In this document: in pieces, positions 8,421 through 15,895 of the stretch
Layout: each line of letters opens with the position of its first letter
Numbering within the stretch: position 1 is the first letter of the stretch
Assembly (NCBI GenBank): GCA_016788525.1
Contig: JAEUPD010000235.1
Coordinates: 1-44,384, forward strand
Direction: 5' to 3'
Source: Rubrivivax sp.
GTDB lineage: Bacteria; Pseudomonadota; Gammaproteobacteria; Burkholderiales; Burkholderiaceae_C
Length of the DNA stretch: 44,384 nt
Made by a program: the position numbers and the translations under genes
The notes under the pieces: model-generated
Told to the model about the DNA's origin: nothing
The model's input: the letters and a program-made list of their open reading frames with translations, nothing else
Database searches by the model: none

Positions 8421-8460
8421 CCGGCCCGCCCCCTGGGCCGGAAGCGCCCCCTCGGGGCGC
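8421..8460. terminator. Two adjacent hairpins between convergent genes
   Basis: CCGGCCC / GGGCCGG (8421-8427, 8435-8441) and GCGCCCC / GGGGCGC (8444-8450, 8454-8460) are perfect 7-bp stems separated by 2 nt. They fill most of the gap between the membrane-protein stop (8406) and the uvrD stop (8465). They could serve one direction each; neither has a U-tract. Confidence 0.5.
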
Positions 8461-8464
8461 GCGA

Positions 8465-10930
8465 TCAGTCCACCGGCGTGAGCTTGGCGATGCCCAGCGC
8501 CAGCCACTTGCTGCCATGGCGCGCGAAATGCACCTGGGCACGCGCCTCGTCGCCGCGACCCTCCAGCGTGGTGATCACGCCTTCGCCGAACTTGTTATGG
8601 AACACCGTCTGGCCCATGCGCAGGCCATGGCTCGAGGCGGCCGAGCCCGTCGCCGCACGTGCCGGCGGCGGCGCAGGCGGCTGAACGCGGCCGACGCCCA
8701 CGATGCCCGTGAGCCCGCTGCCGCGGCCCCACGCCTCGCGGTACTCACGCGCGTAGCCCGAGCCGAAGCCCGACTGTCGCGGCGTCAGCCAGCGCAAGGT
8801 GCCCTCGGGCAGCTCGTCGAGGAAGCGGCTCTTGACGTTGTAGCGCGTCTGCCCGTGCAGCAGGCGCGTCTGGCTGAAGCTCAGGTACAGCCGCTTGCGG
8901 GCCCGCGTGATGGCCACGTACATCAGGCGCCGTTCTTCCTCGAGGCCGTCGCCGTCGGAAAGCGAGTTCTCATGGGGAAACAGCCCCTCCTCCAGCCCGG
9001 TGATGAACACGGCGTCGAACTCCAGGCCCTTGGCCGAATGCACCGTCATCAGCTGCACCGCGTCCTGCCCGGCCTGCGCCTGGTTGTCGCCGGCCTCGAG
9101 TGCGGCGTGCGTCAGGAACGCCGCCAGCGGGCTCTGGATCTCGCCGGTCTCGGCGTCGGGGGCCGCTTCCGGCGCGCCGGCCACCTCGTCCAGCGGCAGC
9201 GCCACCGCGTCCTTGCCGAAGCCCTCCTGCATCACGAAGCCCTCGGCCGCATTGACGAGTTCTTCCAGGTTCTCGATGCGGTCGGCCCCTTCCTTCTCGG
9301 TGCGGTAGAAGTCCACGAGCCCCGAGTGCGCGAGCATGTGTTCGATGATCTCGCGCAGCGTCAGCCCGCGCGTCGCCTCGCGCAGCCGGTCGATGAGGGC
9401 GACGAACCCCTGCAGGTTGCCGCCGGCCTTGCCGGGCACGGCGCCCACGCTCTGCGCCAGGCTGCGCCCGCTGGCCCGGGCCGCGTCCTGCAGCTGCTCG
9501 ATGCTGCGCGCGCCGATGCCGCGCGCCGGGAAGTTCACCACGCGCAGGAAGCTGGTGTCGTCGTCGGCGTTCTCCACCAGCCGAAGGTACGCCAGCGCGT
9601 GCTTGACCTCGGCACGCTCGAAGAAGCGCAGGCCGCCGTACACGCGGTACGGGATGCCCGCATTGAACAGCGCGCTTTCCAGCACGCGGCTTTGTGCATT
9701 GCTGCGGTAAAGCAGTGCCGTCTCGCCCATGGGCGTGCCGCCGCGGTGCAGCTGCTGCAGCTCGTCGAGCACCCACTGCGCCTCGGCATAGTCACTCACC
9801 GACTCGTGCACGCGCACCGGCTCGCCGGCGCCGGCGTCGGTGCGCAGGTTCTTGCCCAGGCGCCGCTCGTTGTGTGCGATGAGCCCGTTGGCGGCGTCAA
9901 GGATGTGGCCGCCGGAGCGGTAGTTCTGTTCCAGCTTGATGACGTGCCCGACGCGGAACTCGCGCTCGAAGTCAGCCATGTTGCCCACGCGGGCACCGCG
10001 GAAGGCGTAGATGCTCTGGTCGTCGTCGCCGACGGCGAACACCGACTGCGACGGCGGCATCGCGCCACCGCCGCCATGCGGCGCCAACATCGACGCGCCG
10101 CCGCCCGGTGGCGCCAACATCTTCAACCACGCGTACTGCAGCTTGTTGGTGTCCTGGAACTCGTCGACCAGCACGTGCGCGAAGCGTCGCCGGTAGTGCT
10201 CGCGCAGCGCATCGTTGTCACGCAGCAGCTCGTAGGTGCGCAGCAGCAGCTCTGCGAAGTCGACCACGCCCTCGCGCTGGCATTGCGCCTCGTAGGCCTG
10301 GTACACCTCGACCAGCTTGCGCGTATGTGCATCGGGCGCGTCGATGTCGCCCGGCCTGAGGCCCTCTTCCTTGCTGCCGGCGATGAACCAGGCCACCTGC
10401 CTGGGCGGGAAGCGCTCCTCGTCGAGGTTCATCGCCTTGACGACCCGCTTCACCGCGGCGACGCTGTCTTGCGCATCGAGGATCTGGAACGACTGCGGCA
10501 GCGCAGCCAGCTTCCAGTGCGCGCGCAGGAAGCGGTTGCACAGGCCATGGAACGTGCCGATCCACATGCCGCGCACGTTGACCGGCAGCATCGCCGCCAG
10601 GCGCCCCAGCATTTCCTTGGCGGCCTTGTTCGTGAAGGTCACCGCCAGCACCTGCGCGGGGCTGGTGCGCCCGGTCTGCAGCAGCCAGGCGATGCGCGTG
10701 GTGAGCACGCGGGTCTTGCCCGAGCCCGCACCGGCGAGGATGAGCGCCGGCTGCGGCGGCAGCGTCACCGCCGCGTGCTGCTCAGGATTGAGGCCCTGCA
10801 GCAGCCGCGACAGCAGACCGGTGGTCGCCTCGGTCGCCGGCCCGGGGTGGGTGGGCCCGCTCGGGGCCGTGGGCGTCATCGGGGCCGTGGTTCCCGTGGG
10901 CGACGACGGGGCTGACTGGGACCGTTGCAT
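8465..10930 (-). CDS. uvrD: UvrD/PcrA-type superfamily 1 DNA helicase
   Basis: An ATP-dependent 3'-5' helicase for nucleotide-excision and mismatch repair. The 821-residue protein has Q-motif LNPEQHAAV, Walker A LAGAGSGKT, motif Ia VTFTNKAAKEM, Walker B VDEFQDTN, motif III GDDDQSIYAFRGA, motif V MTVHSAKGLEFDAVFITGLE and motif VI ERRLMYVAITRARKRLYLS. Two oddities: an N-terminal Thr/Pro-rich extension of about 40 residues before the helicase core, and an inserted tandem repeat (residues about 271-290) between motifs II and III. The ATG at 10930 directly follows a -10-like TAGAAT; an internal ATG at 10882 is the only other option. The 5' part lies inside the end of the upstream GGDEF-EAL frame. 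Confidence 0.96.
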   Translation of the reverse strand: MQRSQSAPSSPTGTTAPMTPTAPSGPTHPGPATEATTGLLSRLLQGLNPEQHAAVTLPPQPALILAGAGSGKTRVLTTRIAWLLQTGRTSPAQVLAVTFTNKAAKEMLGRLAAMLPVNVRGMWIGTFHGLCNRFLRAHWKLAALPQSFQILDAQDSVAAVKRVVKAMNLDEERFPPRQVAWFIAGSKEEGLRPGDIDAPDAHTRKLVEVYQAYEAQCQREGVVDFAELLLRTYELLRDNDALREHYRRRFAHVLVDEFQDTNKLQYAWLKMLAPPGGGASMLAPHGGGGAMPPSQSVFAVGDDDQSIYAFRGARVGNMADFEREFRVGHVIKLEQNYRSGGHILDAANGLIAHNERRLGKNLRTDAGAGEPVRVHESVSDYAEAQWVLDELQQLHRGGTPMGETALLYRSNAQSRVLESALFNAGIPYRVYGGLRFFERAEVKHALAYLRLVENADDDTSFLRVVNFPARGIGARSIEQLQDAARASGRSLAQSVGAVPGKAGGNLQGFVALIDRLREATRGLTLREIIEHMLAHSGLVDFYRTEKEGADRIENLEELVNAAEGFVMQEGFGKDAVALPLDEVAGAPEAAPDAETGEIQSPLAAFLTHAALEAGDNQAQAGQDAVQLMTVHSAKGLEFDAVFITGLEEGLFPHENSLSDGDGLEEERRLMYVAITRARKRLYLSFSQTRLLHGQTRYNVKSRFLDELPEGTLRWLTPRQSGFGSGYAREYREAWGRGSGLTGIVGVGRVQPPAPPPARAATGSAASSHGLRMGQTVFHNKFGEGVITTLEGRGDEARAQVHFARHGSKWLALGIAKLTPVD
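10061..10120 (-). repeat. Two tandem 30-bp units inserted in uvrD
   Basis: Two in-frame 30-bp copies (10120-10091 and 10090-10061) each encode ten residues, MLAPPGGGAS and MLAPHGGGGA, with about 23 of 30 bases identical. They add a Gly/Pro-rich loop between helicase motifs II and III, where the family normally runs straight on. Confidence 0.8.
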
Positions 10931-12950
10931 CGGCCGATTCTAGGGAGGGGCCGCCGACGGTCCACAGAGTGACGGTGCGCTCGACAGCGGACCGGGCAGC
11001 GTCAACCTCGCTGTCGTATTCGATGTCGAACCGCGTGACACGCGGCTCGCCTCCGCCAGCCAGCCGCAGCCGCTGCAGGTGCTCGCGGTGCAGCCGCTCC
11101 ATGAGCCAGGGCGCGAAGTCGTCGGCCGGCTGCGGTCGCCCGATCAGGTAGCCCTGGACTTCGCTGCATCCCATCTCGGCCAGGGCCTGCAGCTGCGCGG
11201 GGGTCTCCACGCCCTCGCCCACGGTGCTCATGCCCAGGCTGCGGGCCATGACGATCACCGCCTGGGCAATGGCGCGGTCTTCGCTGCTGTCGGGCAGCGC
11301 GCTGACGAAGGAACGATCGACCTTCAGGGTGTTGACATTGAAGCGCTTCAGATAGGACAGCGACGAGTGCCCGGTGCCGAAGTCGTCCAACGCGATGCGC
11401 ACCCCGATGCGCGCAAAGTCGGCCAGCAGGGCCCGCGTGGCGTCGCTGTCCTCCATCAGCATCGACTCGGTCAGCTCGATGTCCAGCCGGTGCGGCGCCA
11501 GGCCGTACTCGCGCAGCGTGTCCTCGACGTGCGTGGCCAGGTGCGGGTGGCGCACCTGCCGCGCCGACAGGTTGATGGCCATGCGCAGGGGCGGCAGCCC
11601 GGTGGCGTCCCACGCCGCCAGCTGCGCGCACGCGGTGCGGATGACCCACGCGCCCACCGGCAGCACGAGGCCCGTGTCCTCGAGCACATCGATGAAGCGG
11701 TCGGGCGGCACCATGCCCCGCCCGGGCGAGCGCCAGCGCAGCAGCGCCTCGACGCCGGTGATCACCCCGTCGGCCAGCCGGGCCTTCGGCTGGTAGTGCA
11801 GCAGGAACTCGCCGCGCTCCACCGCGCGGCGCAGCGCCCCTTCCAGCGACAGCCGCGCGCTCATCGCCGCATTCAGGTCGTCGCTGAAGAAGCAGAAGAC
11901 GCCGCGCCCCATCTGCTTGGCGCGGTACATCGCCATGTCGGTGTGGCGGATGAGGCGCTCGAGGTCGACATCGTCGGTGGGGTACAGCGAGATGCCGATG
12001 CTCACCGACACCACCACCTCCTCGTCACCCACCACGACGGGCGCGTTCAACGCGTCGAGCAACCGCTGGGCGATCAGCGCCGCGTCGTCGGCGCCGCCCA
12101 CGTCCTCGGCGATCACCGTGAACTCGTCACCGCCCAGGCGCGAGATGGTGTAGGGGCTGTCCTCGCCCGGCCGCGCAACCGAGTCCGCGTTGCGCAGGCA
12201 GCGGGTGAGCGTGCACGCGACATGCTGCAGCAGCCGGTCACCGGCCTCGTGGCCGAGGCTGTCGTTGACGACCTTGAAGCGGTCGAGGTCGAGGAACATC
12301 AGCGCCAGCGGGCGGCCGCTGCGTTCGGCGCGGCGCATGGCGCGCTCCAGCCGGCTGCGGAACAGCATGCGGTTGGGCAGGCCCGTCAGGCTGTCGAAGT
12401 TGGCCAGCTGCACCAGCCGGTCCTGCGCCTCGCGCCGGTCGCTGATGTCGCGCAGGCGCACCAGCCAGTCGCGCGCCTGCGGGTGGCCCGCCGGCCGGCC
12501 GGGGAGTGGCTCGAAATGCAACTCGATCGGCACGTTGCCCTGTTCGCGGTGGACCATCGCCTCGCCGTTGCGCAGCGTGGTGTCGCCGCCGGGCGCCGGG
12601 GCCTGGTCGATGTGGCTGCGGCAGGCCGTGCCCACCAGCTGTTCGGTGGCGCATTGCGTGAGGCGCCGCGCCGCGTCGTTGCAGGCCACGATCTGGCCTT
12701 CGGCGTCGCACAGCAGCAACGCATCGGCACTGCTCTCGAAGAGCGTCTTCAGCCGGCGCTCGGCCAGCGCCAGGCGCTGCTCGGTGGCCTGCAGGCGCTG
12801 CGTCAGCGCCTCGAACCGCTCGGCGCCCTGCCGCCCGGCCAACGACTGGCCGAGCCGCTCGCGCCAGCCGGCCGGCGCCTGTGGCGGCAACGGCGGGCGG
12901 TCATCGGCAGGCAGCAGGTTCGGCAGGGGTGGCGCAGGAGTCGGGGCCAT
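10782..12950 (-). CDS. PAS-GGDEF-EAL cyclic-di-GMP signalling protein
   Basis: Makes and/or degrades the second messenger c-di-GMP. The 722-residue protein has a helical region (about 40-68), a PAS sensor domain (about 69-180), GGDEF (about 182-355) and EAL (about 370-620). The GGDEF signature RLGGDEF is intact. The EAL domain keeps EAL (401-403), NLS, ELTES, LDDFGTG, KVDRSF and EGVET, so both activities are possible. No signal peptide or membrane segment is visible, so it is probably cytosolic. The RNAD sequence that could serve as inhibitory I-site is separated from GGDEF by about ten extra residues. The last 100 residues have no domain, and the frame runs 149 bp into uvrD, past the uvrD promoter; a frameshift near the end is possible. 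Confidence 0.92.
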   Translation of the reverse strand: MAPTPAPPLPNLLPADDRPPLPPQAPAGWRERLGQSLAGRQGAERFEALTQRLQATEQRLALAERRLKTLFESSADALLLCDAEGQIVACNDAARRLTQCATEQLVGTACRSHIDQAPAPGGDTTLRNGEAMVHREQGNVPIELHFEPLPGRPAGHPQARDWLVRLRDISDRREAQDRLVQLANFDSLTGLPNRMLFRSRLERAMRRAERSGRPLALMFLDLDRFKVVNDSLGHEAGDRLLQHVACTLTRCLRNADSVARPGEDSPYTISRLGGDEFTVIAEDVGGADDAALIAQRLLDALNAPVVVGDEEVVVSVSIGISLYPTDDVDLERLIRHTDMAMYRAKQMGRGVFCFFSDDLNAAMSARLSLEGALRRAVERGEFLLHYQPKARLADGVITGVEALLRWRSPGRGMVPPDRFIDVLEDTGLVLPVGAWVIRTACAQLAAWDATGLPPLRMAINLSARQVRHPHLATHVEDTLREYGLAPHRLDIELTESMLMEDSDATRALLADFARIGVRIALDDFGTGHSSLSYLKRFNVNTLKVDRSFVSALPDSSEDRAIAQAVIVMARSLGMSTVGEGVETPAQLQALAEMGCSEVQGYLIGRPQPADDFAPWLMERLHREHLQRLRLAGGGEPRVTRFDIEYDSEVDAARSAVERTVTLWTVGGPSLESADATVPVSPVVAHGNHGPDDAHGPERAHPPRAGDRGDHRSAVAAAAGPQS
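10937..10965 (-). promoter_or_regulatory. Predicted uvrD promoter
   Basis: TGGACC (10965-10960) and TAGAAT (10942-10937) are separated by 17 bp and fit a sigma-70 promoter. The -10 ends 6 nt before the ATG at 10930, so the transcript should begin at or next to the start codon. The site lies inside the preceding reading frame. Confidence 0.5.
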
Positions 12951-13046
12951 GGTGCATCCACCTCGGGATATCGGCCCTGGCGGGCGCCGCTTGAGCGCCG
13001 GCGGAGCGGCCCGCGGCCGGCGTGGCCCCGCAAGGCGCCCCGCCGG

Positions 13047-13052
13047 TAGAAT
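13047..13052 (+). promoter_or_regulatory. Candidate -10 element of guaC
   Basis: TAGAAT about 100 nt before the guaC GTG. Transcription would begin near 13058-13060, at the first base of the leader hairpin. No good -35 is visible. Confidence 0.4.
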
Positions 13053-13057
13053 TCAGC

Positions 13058-13111
13058 ACCGGGCCAGAATGGAGGTGCGTCGCGCGACGTGCCGCCGCTG
13101 GCCCGGTTTTC
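13058..13111 (+). promoter_or_regulatory. Nested hairpin in the guaC leader, possible attenuator
   Basis: ACCGGGCCAG (13058-13067) and CTGGCCCGGT (13098-13107) form a perfect 10-bp stem followed at once by TTTT. Inside the loop a 12-bp palindrome CGTCGCGCGACG (13078-13089) can form a second hairpin. The stem-plus-U layout resembles an intrinsic terminator and lies in the 5' leader of guaC, with no gene upstream on this strand. Premature termination of guaC transcription is an inference. Confidence 0.45.
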
Positions 13112-13150
13112 CGTTCAGGGCTTCATTTCGCAAGGGTGGGGGCATCGGCC

Positions 13151-14128
13151 GTGGAGATCTTCGACTACGACAACATCCTGCTGCTGCCGCGCAGGTGCCG
13201 CGTGTCCAGCCGCAGCGAGTGCGACACGTCGGTGGAATTCGGCGGCCGGCGCTTTACGCTGCCCGTGGTGCCATCGAACATGAAGACGGTGGTCGACGAG
13301 GGCATTGCCGAAGCCCTGGCTGCCAGCGGCCATTTCTACGTGATGCACCGCTTCGACCTGGACAACGTGGCCTTCGCCCGGCGCATGCGCGACATGGGGC
13401 ACTTCGTGTCGCTCAGCTCGGGCGTCAAGCCGCACGACTTCGCGGTGATCGACCGCCTGGCCGCGGAGGGGTTGGGGGCCGACTACGTCACCATCGACAT
13501 CGCCCACGGGCACGCCGAGGGGGTGCGCAGGACCATCGACCACATCAAGCAGCGCCTGCCCGATGCCTTCGTGATCGCCGGCAACGTGGCCACACCGGAG
13601 GCGGTGATCGACCTGGAGAACTGGGGCGCCGACGCCACCAAGGTGGGCGTGGGCCCGGGCAAGGTGTGCATCACCAAGCTCAAGACCGGCTTCGGAACCG
13701 GCGGCTGGCAGCTGAGCGCGCTGAAGTGGTGCGCGCGCGTGGCCACCAAGCCCATCATCGCCGACGGCGGCATCCGCCACCATGGCGACATCGCCAAGAG
13801 CGTGCGCTTCGGCGCCGCGATGGTGATGATCGGCTCGCTCTTCGCCGGCCACGAAGAAAGCCCGGGCCAGACGGTGGAAGTCGACGGCAAGCTGTACAAG
13901 GAGTACTACGGCAGCGCCAGCGACTTCAACAAGGGCGAGTACAAGCACGTCGAGGGCAAGCGCATCCTGGAACCCATCAAGGGCACGCTGGCCGAGACGC
14001 TGCGCGAGATGCGCGAGGACCTGCAGAGTTCGATCAGCTACGCCGGCGGGCGCGCGCTGGCCGACCTGAAGAAGGTGAACTACGTGATCCTGGGCGGCGA
14101 GAACGCCGGGGAGCACTTGTTCATGTAG
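13151..14128 (+). CDS. guaC: GMP reductase
   Basis: Reduces GMP to IMP with NADPH, linking guanine to adenine nucleotide pools. The 325-residue protein is an IMPDH/GMPR TIM barrel starting [17 protein letters not shown], with the active-site loop [15 protein letters not shown] (catalytic Cys173), [17 protein letters not shown] and the C-terminal [16 protein letters not shown]. There is no CBS pair, which separates it from IMP dehydrogenase. It resembles the shorter GuaC subgroup. I chose the GTG at 13151 because no in-frame ATG lies near and a GGGTGGGGG run precedes it. The gene stands alone between the c-di-GMP gene (divergent) and the S41 protease gene (convergent). Confidence 0.93.
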   Translation: MEIFDYDNILLLPRRCRVSSRSECDTSVEFGGRRFTLPVVPSNMKTVVDEGIAEALAASGHFYVMHRFDLDNVAFARRMRDMGHFVSLSSGVKPHDFAVIDRLAAEGLGADYVTIDIAHGHAEGVRRTIDHIKQRLPDAFVIAGNVATPEAVIDLENWGADATKVGVGPGKVCITKLKTGFGTGGWQLSALKWCARVATKPIIADGGIRHHGDIAKSVRFGAAMVMIGSLFAGHEESPGQTVEVDGKLYKEYYGSASDFNKGEYKHVEGKRILEPIKGTLAETLREMREDLQSSISYAGGRALADLKKVNYVILGGENAGEHLFM

Positions 14129-14150
14129 CTGCGCGGCGAGCGCGCAGGCG

Positions 14151-14174
14151 CACGCCCGCACTTCGGCGGGTGTG
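14151..14174. terminator. Hairpin between convergent guaC and S41 protease genes
   Basis: CACGCCCGC / GCGGGTGTG form a 9-bp stem with one G-U pair and loop acttcg, 22 nt after the guaC stop and 32 nt before the opposing stop. A bidirectional terminator is likely; there is no U-tract. Confidence 0.5.
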
Positions 14175-14206
14175 CATCAGGTGCACGGTCGGGCCGGTCG
14201 GCTGTT

Positions 14207-15628
14207 CTAGCGGGGAACCATCCCCTCGCGCTCGTCGATCTTCCAGGCCCGGCGCTGGGCTGTCTTTTCCGCACGCGACGGCGGCGGCTTGGTCATCGCG
14301 GTGACCGGGCACGTGCCGTTGTCGGCGTGGTGCGCGGCGGCAACGAGCAGGGGATCGCTGAGCGCGCCTTGCGCCACCGTGAAGTCCTCGGCCACCGGGC
14401 AGGTGGCGTCGAAGCCGTCCCAGTAGCGACCCTGGTTCAGCGCGTTCGTCGATTCGAAGTTGACCGCGCTGTAGGTGGTGCCGCAGTAGCCCTGCGGCAA
14501 AGAGCCGACCGGCTTGCCGAAGGTCGTGTCGCCCACGGTGACCACCTGCACGTTGACGCCGCGCAGGCCGTTGATCACCTGCTCGCTGGCCGACGCGGTG
14601 CGCGGGCCGGTGAGCACGTAGACGCGCGGCACGCCCAGCGCATTGCCGAAGCTGCCGAAGACGAAGGACTGGTTGTTCGCCGCGGCGCGCTTGTTGTTGT
14701 ACAGAAGCCTCGCGTATTCGCGCGGCGCGCCGCCCGAGAACCCGCGGCTGCCGGCAATGTAGGAGGCGACCGTTGCGCCCACCGACACCAGGCCGCCGCC
14801 GTTGTAGCGCAGATCGATCACCAGGTCCTGCACGCCGCGCAAGCCGAACAACCCGAACGCGCTGTCCAGCCCACCATGGGCCTGCGAGACCATGTCCTTG
14901 ACCATCAGGTAGCCCAGCAGCCGGCCTGCGGGCGACTGCACGACGGCGGCGCCGCTGACCGGGGTGAGGTCGAAGACCCTGGCCTCCACCACCACCGTGC
15001 GCAGAGTGCCGGCCCGCCGCAGCTGCAGCGTCAGCCGGTCGCCGGCATTCGACGCGGCAAACAACGAGAAGTCGTCGGAGTTGATGAGCTCGGCCGCCGT
15101 GCGCCCGTTGACCGACACCACCTCGTCGCCACGCACCACGCCCCTGACCGCGGCGTCGCTGGCCGGCTCCACGTAGCGCACGTACGGCGGCTGGCCGGGG
15201 CGGACCTCGAAGCCGTTGACGGCCACGCCGTAGCCCATCGACCTGCCGTCGCCGAAGAAGCGGTTGAAGCTCTCGGTGCTCTCGCTGCGGCTCCAGCGGT
15301 CGGCCGGGAAGTTGGGGTCGGTGCCGGTGTAAAGCAGCGCGTCGTAGTAGCCGGGCACGTTGCCGAAGCCACTGGGGTTCGGCCGCGGCGAGATGGCGTA
15401 CCAGAAGTACCACTCGTTCATGAACGCGCCGAGCCAGTCCTTCTGATCGAACTGCGAGCAGTCACCCAGGCCGTCGTCGTTGCCACCGCAGCCCGCGATG
15501 ACGAGGGCCGCGACGATGGCCGCCAGCGCACCCCGCCTGCGGCCCGGCCGGGGCGGCCTGGCGGCGCTGCTGCAGGTTGGTGACGCAATGGGCAAGGTGG
15601 GGGACAGGTTGCTGGGCGAGATGGTCAT
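14207..15628 (-). CDS. S41-family (CtpA-like) lipoprotein protease
   Basis: A 473-residue exported serine protease of the carboxyl-terminal-processing type. It has a basic N-terminus, a hydrophobic segment and a lipobox ending VIAGC, so it is probably anchored as a lipoprotein. A PDZ domain (VEPASDAAVRGVVRGDEVVSVNG) is followed by the S41 core: DLRYNGGGLV, the catalytic Ser in TASASEQVINGL, and the Lys in GDTTFGKPVG. The C-terminus is a charged tail. Starts at 15637 (GTG), 15634 and 15628 are all in frame; the last is best spaced (8 nt) from GGAG. The substrate is unknown. It is divergent from valS. Confidence 0.88.
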   Translation of the reverse strand: MTISPSNLSPTLPIASPTCSSAARPPRPGRRRGALAAIVAALVIAGCGGNDDGLGDCSQFDQKDWLGAFMNEWYFWYAISPRPNPSGFGNVPGYYDALLYTGTDPNFPADRWSRSESTESFNRFFGDGRSMGYGVAVNGFEVRPGQPPYVRYVEPASDAAVRGVVRGDEVVSVNGRTAAELINSDDFSLFAASNAGDRLTLQLRRAGTLRTVVVEARVFDLTPVSGAAVVQSPAGRLLGYLMVKDMVSQAHGGLDSAFGLFGLRGVQDLVIDLRYNGGGLVSVGATVASYIAGSRGFSGGAPREYARLLYNNKRAAANNQSFVFGSFGNALGVPRVYVLTGPRTASASEQVINGLRGVNVQVVTVGDTTFGKPVGSLPQGYCGTTYSAVNFESTNALNQGRYWDGFDATCPVAEDFTVAQGALSDPLLVAAAHHADNGTCPVTAMTKPPPSRAEKTAQRRAWKIDEREGMVPR

Positions 15629-15747
15629 CGTCATCACTCCGGAATGGGCTCGCTGGAAGCCCGGCGTCGCTGCCGCTGGGGTGACAGCAGGTCATCAGCG
15701 AGCCCGCCGCCGCCCCACCACGAGGGGCACCGCCGCGGGGCGGGACC

Positions 15748-15753
15748 TAGAAT
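15748..15753 (+). promoter_or_regulatory. Candidate -10 element of valS
   Basis: TAGAAT about 140 nt before the valS ATG gives a long leader. The leader contains a perfect 7-bp hairpin GACACCC / GGGTGTC at 15780-15801 (8-nt loop). No convincing -35 is seen. Confidence 0.35.
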
Positions 15754-15779
15754 GAAACCCCTCCCGCGATGATCGCGTT

Positions 15780-15801
15780 GACACCCTCGGACGTGGGTGT
15801 C
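15780..15801 (+). promoter_or_regulatory. Hairpin in the valS leader
   Basis: GACACCC (15780-15786) pairs with GGGTGTC (15795-15801). It lies between the candidate promoter and the ATG at 15896. A role in regulating valS is possible but unsupported, and I see no leader peptide rich in Val codons. Confidence 0.3.
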
Positions 15802-15895
15802 GTGTTGTGACGCTCGCGCCCGCATGCCCCGCGGCGCGCTCGCCCGACGCGTTCGCCTCCTTCGTTTGCCGGCCCCTGCCGAGTCCTCCTTCGCC

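Noticed and set aside
8366-10915. An 849-codon open frame antisense to uvrD
   Set aside because: Low-complexity Ala/Arg/His/Val translation; the minus strand carries every UvrD motif.
15760-15895. T-box-type leader for valS
   Set aside because: No T-box sequence or specifier loop; such leaders are not expected in betaproteobacteria. Only a 7-bp hairpin is present.
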